From the NCBI GenBank assembly GCA_013397075.1, contig VWZS01006709.1, positions 811,423 through 875,422 of the forward strand: a DNA stretch of 64,000 nt, in the 5' to 3' direction. Of this stretch, positions 27,590 to 40,100 are shown in pieces. Every line of letters begins with the position of its first letter. The first letter of the stretch is position 1. The translations under genes were made by a program, and so were the position numbers. A model generated the notes under the pieces. That model had not been told where the DNA came from. It made no database searches and was given only the letters and a program-made list of their open reading frames with translations. Origin of the DNA: Rhabdornis inornatus (taxonomy: Eukaryota; Chordata; Aves; Passeriformes; Rhabdornithidae).

Positions 27590-27690
27590 GCAACCTGGTC
27601 TAGTGGATGGCATCTCTGCCTTTGGCAGAGGGGTTGCAGTTGGGGATCTTCAAGGTCCCTTCCAACCCAAGCAGTTCCATATCCTATTAT
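27590..27690 (+). mobile_element. CR1 LINE 3' end, 5'-truncated fragment
   Basis: The stretch has the typical order of a chicken-repeat-1 3' tail: CCTGGTCTAGTGGA, then CTGCC..TGGCAGAGGGGTT, GATCTTCAAGGTCCCTTCC, AACCCAA, and a decayed terminal ATTCTATG-like repeat. Only about 100 bp remain, typical of 5'-truncated CR1 copies. CR1 is a non-LTR retrotransposon abundant in birds and other reptiles, and this fragment is the main basis for the avian assignment. It is a dead fossil in sense orientation within the GRID1 intron. Confidence 0.85.
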
Positions 27691-28299
27691 TTTTCCCTGC
27701 TGCCTTGGAGATGTTGCTCCTGCTGTAACTGCAAAGGTGCCCCCACGCTAGTGTTGTGAAAGTCTACAGCCCAGCAGTAGGTGTTTCACTGCACACTGTG
27801 AAATCCTGCAGGGCAAGGCAGGGATGCTTTCTGAAGTGTCCTCATGCTGTGTGCACCAGCACCTATCTGGCCATACTATGTGTGTGTTCCCCTCTCTACG
27901 CTCAGGGACTTGCCATTGTGTATCTTTGTAGAGTGAGATGAGAATATGACCTAAAGGCAGTTTCATATAGCTAAGGTGAAATAATTCGCTCTTTTATTGC
28001 AAGGAGTTTGAATACCCAGTTTCCATTGCTGAAAAGAGTCTGTCTTCCCGAGTTTAAATATTTTCTTTTTCACCCATCCCCTTCCTTTCTTTTTCTAATA
28101 ACGCAAAGAAGGATTATTGCATATCTGTGCCTACCCCATTCCATCTTTTCTCCCTTTCCCATCCTTCTCCTCCCCTTTCCCTCCAGTGTGTTCTTCATCA
28201 AGGTTGCTCTTTGGCAGTTTCTTTGTCAAACATAGAATACTTTTAACTCTCTGTGTTTTAAAGTAAACTGAAGTTACTCTCATGGTAGAGCTGTGCTTG

Positions 28300-28810
28300 G
28301 GGAGATCGCTGTCTGTGGGGCTGGGCCTGCCCTTGGAGCACAACTAGGCTGGGTTAGAGGCAAATTAAACTTAAACAGGGCATGGAGACGTTCCAGAAAG
28401 ATCAGTGATGGGGTTGCTGCCAGGAGAGGGGGAACAGAGTGAGCCCTGGCCCAGCAGGTGTAAAGGCTGAAAGAGGAGGTGCATGTTCCCAGTGAGAGGG
28501 CACAGCGCCGGGCTGAGCCAGCTGGAGGAAGGGGTATGGAAGGTATGCCAGGAAGGATGGGATGGCATGAGGGTCCATGAAAGGGACAGCTGGATGCAGT
28601 GACCAGCAGGCAGCTAGAGGCACCTTTGGGTCGATCAGAGCAGCTGGAGGGAAGGATGACAGCTGCCCAGAGCCAGGGACAGGCAGCATCCTCATGAACC
28701 CTCTGCCTAGGCCAGTGGCCACACATGCCACATGGCCACATTGCTCTGGCCCTGCTGCACACCAGGGGTTGGTGGCTTTTGTTGCAGTGGCCACAACATC
28801 CACTCAACTA
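28300..28810. other. GC-richer, CpG-poor intronic patch
   Basis: This half-kilobase is clearly richer in G and C than its surroundings, with many CAGCTGG, GGAAGG and GGCA words but few CpGs, so it is not a CpG island. Overlapping open frames on both strands (the longest is 175 codons on the minus strand) follow from the low stop-codon density. No protein family is recognisable and no splice context supports an exon. Confidence 0.6.
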
Positions 28811-29046
28811 AATTAGCAAAAGAATGTAGCAGTACATCCTGGCAGATTAGTGGCCTGACATATTTTATATTTTATGTACTATCAGTGAGGAGGGATTGAA
28901 ATGGGACATCTGATGGCTACTGCAATTAAGGTAGGAAACTAAGTTTTGAAAGTGATGGTGAATATAGGTTGAAGGTTTTTGACTTGTTTAGACAAACCAA
29001 GTTTCAAAACTATGGTAAAGACAGGATGCAGGGCTGAGGGGGGTGT

Positions 29047-29099
29047 GGAGTCCTGTGTGCTCCTCTGCTCTAATGGGAGTCCTGGGTGCTCCTCTAGTG
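29047..29099. repeat. Imperfect 29-bp tandem duplication
   Basis: GGAGTCCTGTGTGCTCCTCT starting at 29047 is repeated at 29076 with one substitution, giving a period of 29 bp and a partial second copy. It is a local intronic duplication. Confidence 0.8.
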
Positions 29100-32000
29100 A
29101 CACAGAACATTAAAATCTCCCCATTACCTGCATCTGGTGCACCAGCCAAGTCATTAGTTCAGTAAGAGCTGCAAACTCAAGTCATGCTGCTGATTTTCTT
29201 CTGCTTTTGGGAAGGCTTTGGCAAAACACAAGTGTTGTGTTATCACCTAAAAATTGTGTGAACTGGGATGTCTCCCAGCCATTTTCTTCTGTGAAGCAGA
29301 GCTTGTGGTGGGTCACAGAAAAGGCAGTTTTTCTTGCAGTCTGAGATTACTTTGATGTGGCCTCTGAGGCAAAGAGAAGGTGGCAACATTTGGCTTCTGT
29401 GACCCTCACCCTGTTAGGAACCAGAACTGAGCGAGGAGTTGTCCTGACTCGTGAAGCCCTTGTGTAGCATTCTCCCTTTGGCATGACCCACGTGGTTGGT
29501 TGCATCATTTCAACAATTGCCAACTCAAAAAAACCAGAAATGTTTGGACAATGAATGTACAACTACTATGGCAGATCTATGACAGGGTTGGGTGGCATGC
29601 AGCTTGCTGGAGAGAGAGAAAAAGCATTTTTTAGAGACTGTTTTTTGTGTTGAGGGTCTGTGAAGTCTGTGGCTAGAAAAACGTGCATTGCCTTCATGGG
29701 CATTGGAGAAATGTTTTCAGATGACATTAAGGTGGTGCTTTTTGCTAAATCCCACTTTGTATTCCTTAGGCTTTTGTGGAGGTTAGGCTGAGCCAATACA
29801 TTGATGTCCAAGGACTCAGATGTCTGCATGGTATAAATCACAGCTCTTAATTACACTGAGTGTGAAGAATGTAGTATTAACTATGAGACGAACAGAAGCC
29901 TCTTTTGAAACCTGACAACATAACTTGGATGTTGATATTAACCTGATCTAAATTTGTAGACTTCATAGGAAGAGTTATGTCAAGGGGACACTGCTTCCAA
30001 TTAGAATATTTTTTACGTTTTTTGCATATGAAGAAACTCAATCCCACAAAAATAAAATAAAAAAAATTAAAAAGTTAGTATTGCTCCTATGCACTAAGTC
30101 AATTCACTAAGACAAACCTCCAGGAGAGATTAATTCCTTTTATTTTTCCATGTTGCCACTGGTTCACAATTGTTTCTTTCAAGTAATAGTGAAATTTCTT
30201 GCTAGAAGAGTGAAGGCTGGGCTGATCTTTTTCAGGATGTTGATACAAGATATTTATTATTCTATTTGCAGAAGATTTTTAAAAAATGTTTCTAATGAGT
30301 TCTGCTGTACAAATCTTAATGCTATCCCTATTTAATCCTTATCAGATCGGATCAACAAAAGAAAGATTAGCTCCAGCATCAGGAAAAAATGTACTGCTGC
30401 AACACCATGCCATATTCTTCTATTAGGGCTCAAATTCACGATCTCTTCAAGCTGGAAAATATCTGGTGATGTTAAAATTGCCTTATTACTTTCTAACTCA
30501 GAAAAACTTGCACTAGGTCATCTTTTTCCAAAAAGATATTCTGGAATTTATAATCACCCTCTACTCATTGTTAGTACCCAGCCATCCAATACCCACAGTG
30601 AAATTTAGTCAGCTGATACATCTATCTCTGTGTGTTAAAATCTTGAATTTACACAGCTGCTACTCAGCCTGAAATACTGATACCTAATATTTTGCCTTCG
30701 ATATGTTTCAGAAAATTAGGGAGTTGTGAAAAATTAATATTTATTCTGGAGTCTTTGTTCAGTCACTTTATGTCCCTTTTAAATGACTGAGCAATCAGAA
30801 AAAGTTATTAAAACCTTTTATCATATAAATGTCGAACTTTTGACAATTGCCTCTGGATTTCTTTTTGTTGTAAGTCCTATGCATTTATTTCACAATATCA
30901 GTAAGCCATAATGTAATCTGGATCATTTAACAGCCAAGGGCTTTGCCACATCATCAGATTGTAGGTATCTTTTATCCCCTTTGAAGGAATGAAAGGCAGT
31001 TTTCACATCTTTGTTGTCACTATGATCCAGCATGGCTGCTTCCTGCAATGGGCTCCCCAGCATCCTCTGTGCTTTATCAGCTGTGTCTTTGTGAGATGTG
31101 CTATTCCTCTGAAGATTATTACTTCTGAGATCTCATCAGAACGATGAATAACGCATTACAAGTTCTTCCATATACTACAAAACAATGGAAACTTATATGC
31201 AAAGATAAAATATCCTACTATTCATGGAAAGAAAGCTAAATTCTCATATTTTTCACTGTGCATGAGATTATTCACTAAAAAAATTAACAGGCAACCCCAT
31301 GTTAAGCAAAATTAGTCACTTGTACAGGATGACTTTTTGTTTTCTGGGATCTGATACTTGTTACACCTCTCATAAGAGGTGATGTTGATTTGCTTACATT
31401 TGATACAGCTCTTGAAAGACAATGTTAGAATGACCCCAATAAATTCTTTGTTTTATTCTTTTCTTTGCACAGATAACATATATGATTAATCAAAAATCTA
31501 TTTTTCCAAACCAGCTGTGCTATTCTTAGCAATGTGAGTGTTTCAGAAACTGGGTCCAGTGTGTTTGGGAATCTGTAGTTCAAGAAGATTTGGGGGTTTT
31601 ATTGGTTTAGGCATAGCATAGTTTTCTACCTCCTGAGTTGCTTCTAGTCATTGTCTCATAACTTGTGTCAAATTTATAATTCATTAACAATCACAGTCTT
31701 CACAGTTTAGTTTGTGATTTCTTTCCTTTCTCATGCTTCTGCAAAATCATTTTATTCAATAGACTCTTTTCACTTTTCTATCCTTTTTATTTTTAAATTA
31801 TTAGAAGGGGGCAGCATTTCAGGTACTGTTCAGAGTGGGAATGGTCTTGTGTACTAGTAACAGCACCTTATAATTCCTATTTCCTACTACTCCAAGCTTA
31901 ATAATGTCTTGAATCTCAAAAAGTCTAGACTCTGTGAGCTCTATGAGATAGTGGGAGGTAGCAAAATTATTCTAAAAATTGTCACAAGTATTTTGGCAGT

Positions 32001-32200
32001 ACACAGGGTGAAAAAAAACCCCTGTATCTCTGGCCAGGGGAGCCTCTTGTGATCTGCCTTAAACTCCCTTGTTTCCATGTCCACTGATGTGCAAATCCCA
32101 GCCTACCTCAGAAATCCATTTTTCCAGCTTTAGCAGTCATGAAAGTTACCCACTGACTCTCATCTGGTATTAGAAGAGCAGGAATCCCAGTGTATCTTAC

Positions 32201-32520
32201 CAATGGAAATAGGAGCTGGCAGACGTGAGTCCAATGGATCCAAATTTGTCACTGCTAAGAATTGTGATTTGCATTGTATTCATCTCACTGTAGTTCTCCA
32301 GCCAGATACGATTCCATGGCAACCGAGGCTTCTGTATCTTCAGCATGGTGTCAGCAGTGTTGGTTTTGATTATTAAAGAGTCTCTTGCTTTCACCATTAT
32401 TTTCACTTTCCTTGTCTTTTTCCTTGTCACTTCATTTACCTTGTCTCCTTTGTGGTGTTATCTTTTTATGTGATAATTTGATTTGCCCCGGGATGGTTCC
32501 TTTTGAGAGTGAAAGGAAAC
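32201..32520 (-). other. Unidentified coding-like stretch on the minus strand
   Basis: Read on the minus strand, a frame of about 70 codons runs to FGSIGLTSASSYFHW and is followed at once by GTAAGA, a strong donor sequence. Upstream the same frame has one TAA (about 32450) and continues open for a further ~20 codons. The central part (KIQKPRLPWNRIWLENYSEM) looks more protein-like than the usual chance frames nearby. I do not recognise a family. It could be a decayed retrocopy, an exon of an antisense transcript, or chance. It is not called as a gene. Confidence 0.2.
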
Positions 32521-34171
32521 ACGAGATCATCAAACTGATATTTTATTTTCCCTTCATTGCATGTTCTCTATATTTTATCTTGTTTTTATTTTAAATTATT
32601 TTTTCTGTATTTTAATGACATGTCTGAAATCTTTGTACATTTTTTGCTCAGTTGCATATAAATTATCATTTGTTTGTACTACTGTATTGTATTCTACTTT
32701 TCTAAGAATAAATAAAGGTTTGTTTGGGGGAAATAAATCATGCAAACATTGGCAAAATAATGCATTTTAATGCCATCTAGAAATTCAGTTTCAAACCAGC
32801 TTTGAATGTAATAAGCTGAGGAACTTCATTTAACTAGCATTTTTAAATCAGCAAGGCAGTGTTAGGAATCAGTCAACCCAGAATGTAAAGTTTACTGTTG
32901 TTCGATTATAAAGTATAAGCTGGAAAAAACAGTCAAAAAAGGGAAAAAAAAAGGAAAAAAAGAGGCCAATATAATATATAAATTACCTTGTACAGAAGCT
33001 AGTGATAGCTGGAATGGCATCTTAACTAACTCCATGCTGGCTTTTTATGTGAGTGAAGAAACAAGATTTTCTCTTTGGAGGTGCCTATAGTGAAGCAGAT
33101 ATTCTGTAATTCTTGGTCCCAGGCAGGGTGCACATCCAGAATCCAATGAAATCACTCGACTCCTGCTACTGATCACCATAGATTTTGGTCAAGGCTGCAA
33201 TGGATTTAACAGTGACATGTCATCCCTGTGATTTATGGCACTGGGCCCAGGCTTCTGCTACCCAAAGCAGTGGTGAAGCAATTGAATTTTGTACCAGGAT
33301 ATTTCCCTAACTGCAAGGAAGGGATTTTTGTGTTTGGTTTAATTTTTCTCTGTCATGTAAGAAAACCCTGCTAATGGGATCCTTAGGGATATTATCTGGA
33401 TTTACCTGGCATGAACCTTAGGGGGGCAAGACAATTATTCAACAGAAATAAGCTTAAAAAATGAGTGTTGCCATGCAGGAAAATCAAAAAGAAATAACCT
33501 GTTTAAAGTTTCAGTTTGGTGATGAGTGTAAGTACTTGCTTAATTTGCATTACATTGCCTATCCCAGAGAATTTCTGTGGCTACTCATGAGCTTGGCATG
33601 AGCTTATGTATTTTACTGAATTGGAGCCTTAATGTGTCAGATTCTTTTAGATTCTTCACACAATGTTTACACAGCTAATTTTTGTATGTCTTATCTCAGC
33701 CTATGGCGGTATTTTAAAGTTGACTTTTGAAGGGGGTGTAGAATAACAAAATCAGTAAAAGTTTAAAATAAAAAAAAGCATAAAATGTGCCTTTTCCTCA
33801 AATTTGTTTTGCATTTTTGTGGTTTGTAAAATACCTTAGGTGTTGGTCTGACTAAGAATTCAAGCACGTACAAAAAATTAAATAAGAGGTGTATTCTAAT
33901 CTCACCCAGAGCACCAAAACATTTCCATTCCTTTTAGTGACATAGGACCAAACTTCAGTTTATTTGAAACCACCAGGTATGAAGCAGAAACTGGGAGTTA
34001 CATGTGCATTGAAGTTATTTGGTGAGGATTGACCTTACCACGCAGTGAGATTAACATGCAATTTATAAATTTATTTATCAATTGAATTTAAATAATTTTA
34101 TAGTACCTGAAACAACCTGTGGCCAATATTACCAAAATATTAAGGTATCACAGATACCAACACTGTGGAAA

Positions 34172-34187
34172 TTTTTTTTTTTTTTTT
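34172..34187. repeat. T16 homopolymer
   Basis: An uninterrupted run of 16 T. It could be the complement of an old A-tail, but no element body is recognisable beside it. Confidence 0.8.
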
Positions 34188-37100
34188 AAATTAATCAATG
34201 GTTTGGTTATGATTTTCTGTAAGTCCAGACCCATATTTATAAGCACATATATAAAAAAGAGCTACACAAACTCACTCAACATAACAAGTACTATTTCTTC
34301 AGAATTATTCAGTATGCAAGAGTTGTCTTTCAGGAAACTGGTGGCCAGATTTTTATTATGCTGAACTATTTAAATGATTTGGCTGGTCATGTCTTGTCTT
34401 ACATCAAAATAGGAGCTTGGGCAGTTTCCAAAATACAGCTCGGAATGGGGGCACAGAAACCTTTTCAAAATTCGCAAAAATTATGGCTAATAGTCAGGAG
34501 TAAGGATTTCATAAGGCTTTCATATAGCTGGAGATGAGAGGCTTTGTAAGTCAGCTAACACTGGGCATCAAACAGGTTGTAGAAGCAATTCTTTGTCTCC
34601 TGTGCCAACTCTCTCTTCTACTCCTGGCATAATAGGAAAAAGTGGGAACTTTTAAGATTTGAATGTGACTAAAGAGGAATGATGAAGAAGGAGGACGTGG
34701 AGCAATCTGTTACGCCTGATGCTCCAGTCGAGTAATTCAGTCTGTTAAAAGAGCATTGCTTTGATTTGGGCTCACTAGAGTAAATTGCATCCCCTATGGA
34801 CTAGATTATAATCTAGGATTAAAAAAATGTGCAAAGAAATGTAAAGAAACCATTAAGTTTTAGTGAGTTTTGGAACAGAACCTTCATGAATTTAATATTT
34901 TCTTCATGAAAGAGTAATCTGTCACCTCACAGTGTAATTTTAGATGATGTCAAATTCTGAAAACACCACCCTCTTGAGGGCCATCCTCTCTTGTTGCAAT
35001 GCTGTTTCAGACCAGAAGTGTAAGGAATTATTAGTATATGTTTGCTGAAGAGAGTGAAATATAAATTACATTATTAGCCTCACTATCTTGATCCTTTTTT
35101 TTTTCTCCCCACATCTTCCTTTCCCTTTCCATCTGGAGATGGCCAATGATGTGAGGCTGGGCCTCAGAAGCATGGTGAGAATTTATAATAAACATACAGA
35201 TGATTGGTTTCTTGTTGAAAATGCCTGCACAGATGAATCCCTGTTAGTTTCCTCCTCATCTTTAACTTCCCCTGGAACTCCCTGTGATCCTACCCTCCAT
35301 GTTGTTGGAAATGCCTGTAACCGCAGTCTGTAGTGTGTTCACAGTAGAGGTTTCTCCTTTCTCCCAAGTTCCTTTGCAGAGACATTGGCATGCTCATCAG
35401 CCAGCACTCATTCTGTAATGCATTTTGCTGCTTGTGTTGAGAAATGTTTCTTTGCATTCTCTTATTGTCCTGTTTATTTTTAAAATTGTGAAAACTGTGG
35501 AAACATCTGTACCATGTGAACCACTCACTCATTCTCTTTGTCGTTGGGTTACCAGCTGGTGAACTGAGGTTGGTAAGGATTTTAAAGCTTGAATATCTCA
35601 GCATGAGGCTGAATGTCCCCTTTCATATTGAGTAACAAATGAAAATGCTATCACAGCTTCTTCCCTGGCTGGTTTGGGTGTGTTGTGAGTTTTGAGGTCT
35701 AGACTGTGTTCTCTGTGATTGCACTTAGTTAATGGATGATGGTGAATGTGGGAGCGGATCACTGCAAGACACTGTGGGGCAACCTGCTGTGCCCCCAACA
35801 GGACTGTGTCCTGTGTATTTATTCACAGGGACAGGGATGCAGTTGAAGAGGTAAATAAGACAAAGAGAGAGGTTTAGCTGGTTTAAAGTGGTGCGCATTG
35901 TCAGCTTCACTGACCTGTGGGGGAGATCACTGTCTGGGGTATTCCTGGCAAGGTTCACAGGCAGGATCTGTATTAGACCCCTGGTTAGATGTGATTTCAG
36001 GTTAGATAAATCCAGCCTGGTAAGGTCTGAACAGGAGTGTGGGAAGATGTGAACTGCTTCATGAAGGTTCTTTCTACTTGCACCAGCTCTGTAGCAAATC
36101 TGTTACTTGTTTGGTGTCTAGGCTTTTGGTAATAACTTATTTACACCTATATTCTGGCTGAGGGTAGCTGGAAATAAGCTTTGGCAATGTATTTGAACAA
36201 TTTTCTATCACATTAACATCAGCTTTGCAGTATTCTGTAAAATCGCACTTTTTTCCAGGTTTACTTAGAAGGAAAAAGAGTGTTAGTGTCTCTTCATAAA
36301 GAAATTTCTGCTCTCTTGATGAAGGAGAGCATCACCTAGTGAATAAGGTGGCATCTTGTACATAATTTTTATGAAGTTTTGTTTCTTTGCAGATGATTCC
36401 ACATTGAATTAAATTAACATACTGCAGAACTTTCATTTCTTTTATTCTTTCAATTAGGTAACAGCCAACTGGACCTCACCTGATGTCAGTCTCAGTCCCT
36501 TCTTCTAACAGCTGGTTTATGGACAATAATTTAGCTAATTGCTAATTTAAAATACATGGTAGAGCTTCCACTTGTAAGAGCAGAAGCTTGATTGCAGGAT
36601 TTGGCCTATTTCTAAAAGCAGGTTTTCAAGTAGACTCTTGAGGTGCATCCCTGCGTATTTCTAATAAGATTCTGTTATGGTCAAACCAGCTTCGAGCAGA
36701 GCACACTCAGAAACCACTCAGCAAATTTTATGTAACATTAAGTGCTATTTGACTGGGTCAGTTGCCTGTGTTAAATTAATGACAGCAGACATACATCACC
36801 ACTGCATCTGTTTACACGTCTCTCTGCATTTCACTGCATTGTCGGCTGCGGAATCTCCGGAATAATGAGTGTCACACAGTGAGTCATATTAAAAAGGGGT
36901 TATTTGTATTAATGTAACACCATACTGTATTGTCATTGTTCTGCAGCACATCTATTACATATATCATCACTGCTTTTTCTTCTTGAGCAAGCCAATTATG
37001 CCTGGTTTTGCCAGTCTGTCAGAGCCTCCTGGAATAAATTAAAATTACAGCTTTGCATATGCCGGAGCTATAACTGAAAGTAATGATGATGACCCTGGGT

Positions 37101-40100
37101 GAATACAGGATTTCAAAATAATTCTAAACAATTGTACATATGCAGAGTTACTGCTGCTTTATTTCTCTTTAACAAGCTAAATGTTTGAGTCCGTGATGTC
37201 TGAAACCCACAGACTGAAGTTGGTTGCTGGTGGAGCTGTGGGGTTTGATCCTGAGTAAGAAGAGAATAGTTTGTGGGTACCTGAGCATGGAAACTTTGCT
37301 GTTTTTTTTCTCTGCCTCCTTTTTCAGTTTTGCAGTATGACTGTCTGTGCCTGGAAATACCTCAGAGTGTTCCTTTCTATCTGGGTAGAGGTGTGCCTTC
37401 CAGCACCTGTGTCTCATGACCTCTGATACCTGTCGTTATGAACACACATGTATGAGTCAAGAGGACTTTTACATGGATGGGAGAGAGACCAGCATGTTTC
37501 CTGGTCAAGGGCAGAAGAGGAAGTGTCTGTCTGACACTGGGGTTTGTGTCAAATTTTGAAACCCAGTCATAATCACAAAATTACCTAACTTTATAAAAAT
37601 AGTTCTTGCATGGAATGAAAACCTAATATTAGTATTTATGTCTTGGTTTCTTTCACTCACCAAAAGATAATCCTTCATGTTGTCACCCAGGACAGGAAAC
37701 AAGAAACCAAACCAGAAATGTGCCCTGATTGATGATTAAGGTTATATTATCTTAAAAGCATTGTTTTCTGCATATCTCCTGAGTCTTATTAACTACTTTA
37801 ACAGGCTTTTAATTCTTGGCACAGTTACCAGCACCTGACTGGGAGGTATTGACACATGCAAGATATCCCCTCCCTATATCATCCTCTCTGGCCATATTGG
37901 CTACATTTCTGAAATTTTAGTCCTTCTGGGGTCAGGGCCATCAATCCTTTTCTTCTCCAGTCTAGGGTGCTTTTATTTGTGTTAGATGCTGATGCAACTT
38001 ATCACAGTTTAGGCATAGTTTTAGCATCACATTTCTGCAGATATTAGACTTTACTGTTTGGGCATTTGTCTTCCTTTTTTGCTTTACTGGAACTGCTTGC
38101 TCATCTTATAGCATTTTTATGTCTTGAAGTGGCTTTTCTTGAACTCTGTGATAAGCTCACAGAAATCACAAGTAAAAATCCAGACACCACAATGGTGTCT
38201 TTAATTAAAATATTTTTCTCCAAAATTTTTTCCATTGGAAAATCCCAAGTGTTGCAAGCCAGTCAGCTGAGCCATATTACCTGTTAATTAATTGTGTTTA
38301 GAGTGATGTAGGCAGTTTCTTAAAAACAAAAGGAGCCAGTAGCTCCTTTCCAACACCCTTGAATTTGATCAGGTTAACTGACTCCAAACCTCCCAATTAG
38401 TAGCATATTCTTTCAATATGACTGCCCACAGGCTTTTATTAGAACCCACTGTCAAGAGTCACAGAAAATAAGCTGGAAAAAAACTATTCATTACTCTGTA
38501 AACCGTGGCATCCGCATTTATATCTTGCCCTAATTTTACTCTGTGTGAAAAGCCAGACTTGGTTAGTCCTGGAAGGAAGTCATAGTTTCTTGCAGGTGTG
38601 GCCATGCAGATGTAGTCATTCCCAGATAATTCTGGTGAGCATCCTCTAGATGCACTCCAAGCCAGGGTGTGCTCCTGCTGTCTGTCATAGGCCATTGAAC
38701 CTGTTGCTCATGATCAAGTGCTTGCATATCAGAAACCTGCCCTTCAAACGCCCTGCCAGAACTCAAACTCACTGGGGAACCTTGACATTTCACTTGGTAT
38801 TTATGAATAAGAGAATTTCCTGACCAGGAACAATGTTTGGTTAGCTGTTCTCCTTGAGCCTGCAGAGGATAAGCCTGGGTGTATAATCAATTTTCCTCAG
38901 ATGTTTCTTTCCTTCACTGATTAATTTCTTCAGCTGATCTATTTGGAGTACAACATTAATATTGAAAATAGAATTATGAAGCCAGCAAAGGAAAAATATT
39001 TATCTTCTCTGGCAACATAAGCATATACTTGTGTCCAACACAGCTGTAGATGAGAAGTGAAGTTGAATTGGCATGAAGTGTCTGAGATGTGATGTATTTA
39101 TAATATTAACTAAATTTAATATATAAAGTGCAAAAAAGAAATTTTAACAAATTACTTGATATTTAATGAGAAGCACAGAACTAAAAATAAAGGAGAACAT
39201 GGAGCTGACAATGGAGCAAAACTTCATAACTTTTAAGATTTCTTTTTCTGGCGTTATTGCTATTTAAACCTTTCTCCATTTAGCTTGTTAGTTTTCAGTA
39301 ACATATGCTATGTTACTGATTTCCCAGAACAATGAAGGAAAACAAAAAGATTAGATTCACAGAATTTACAGATTCTGAAAGGTTGACTTGTCATGTAAAG
39401 CTATCCCAAAACCTCCACTTCCAGAAATCTTGGGATTCAAAGCAGTTTCATGGTGTGCAATGCCAAACTAATATTTTCAAGGGTTTCTGAATTTTATCTT
39501 AGGGGTTTTTTTTTTTAAATATTTGAAGAATCATTCATTCACCGTTAAGATAATCTCATACAAACCTTGACATTTAGTTATTTAGCTGCTCTTTGTCTAA
39601 TAAGACAAAGAAAAAGGGAAGAACCTTTAAAAATGTGGTTTTATAATTCCTCAGAGACAAGTTGCTTTCCACAACCTTTGCAAACATTTTATTTTTACAA
39701 TGAAAAGAAGGAATAATGTGAATTCCTGGTCTGTTGAAAGCCTTTAAAAAGTTTTCCCTGATCTTAATAAGGCCAGAAAGTTGTCCTTAATGCTGAAGAA
39801 GAAGTAGGCAAAAGAAATCATCATCCCTGCTTCTTAAAGAGATCCCAAGCATTTACTTCTCTATGTACTTCATAAAGTGTTCTGATGTAGATAGAATGTG
39901 AAGTCTGTGTGCAGGAACTGGTTTTAATCTTTATTGAGAATGAAAATTTTAGCACAGTGAAACATGAGTTTGTATTGTGAAATAGAAGCAACTGCAAATC
40001 CACCATTTCCTGAGGAATGCTGTCCCAGAGTGGACTGAGCATAAGAAGAAAAGGCCTGTTGGGCCAGGATAAGGGAATATTCCAAAGGATGTGGTTCTTA

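Noticed and set aside
28280..28807. 175-codon minus-strand open frame (with overlapping 133-codon frame)
   Set aside because: It lies in a GC-rich, stop-poor intronic patch. The translation is a Pro/Ser/Cys/His-rich chance sequence with no recognisable domain, and overlapping frames are open too.
29347..29841. Minus-strand frame of ~495 nt broken only by two adjacent TAG codons
   Set aside because: I looked for a retrocopy in all frames but recognised no protein. There is no clear A-tail or target-site duplication, so chance is the simplest reading.
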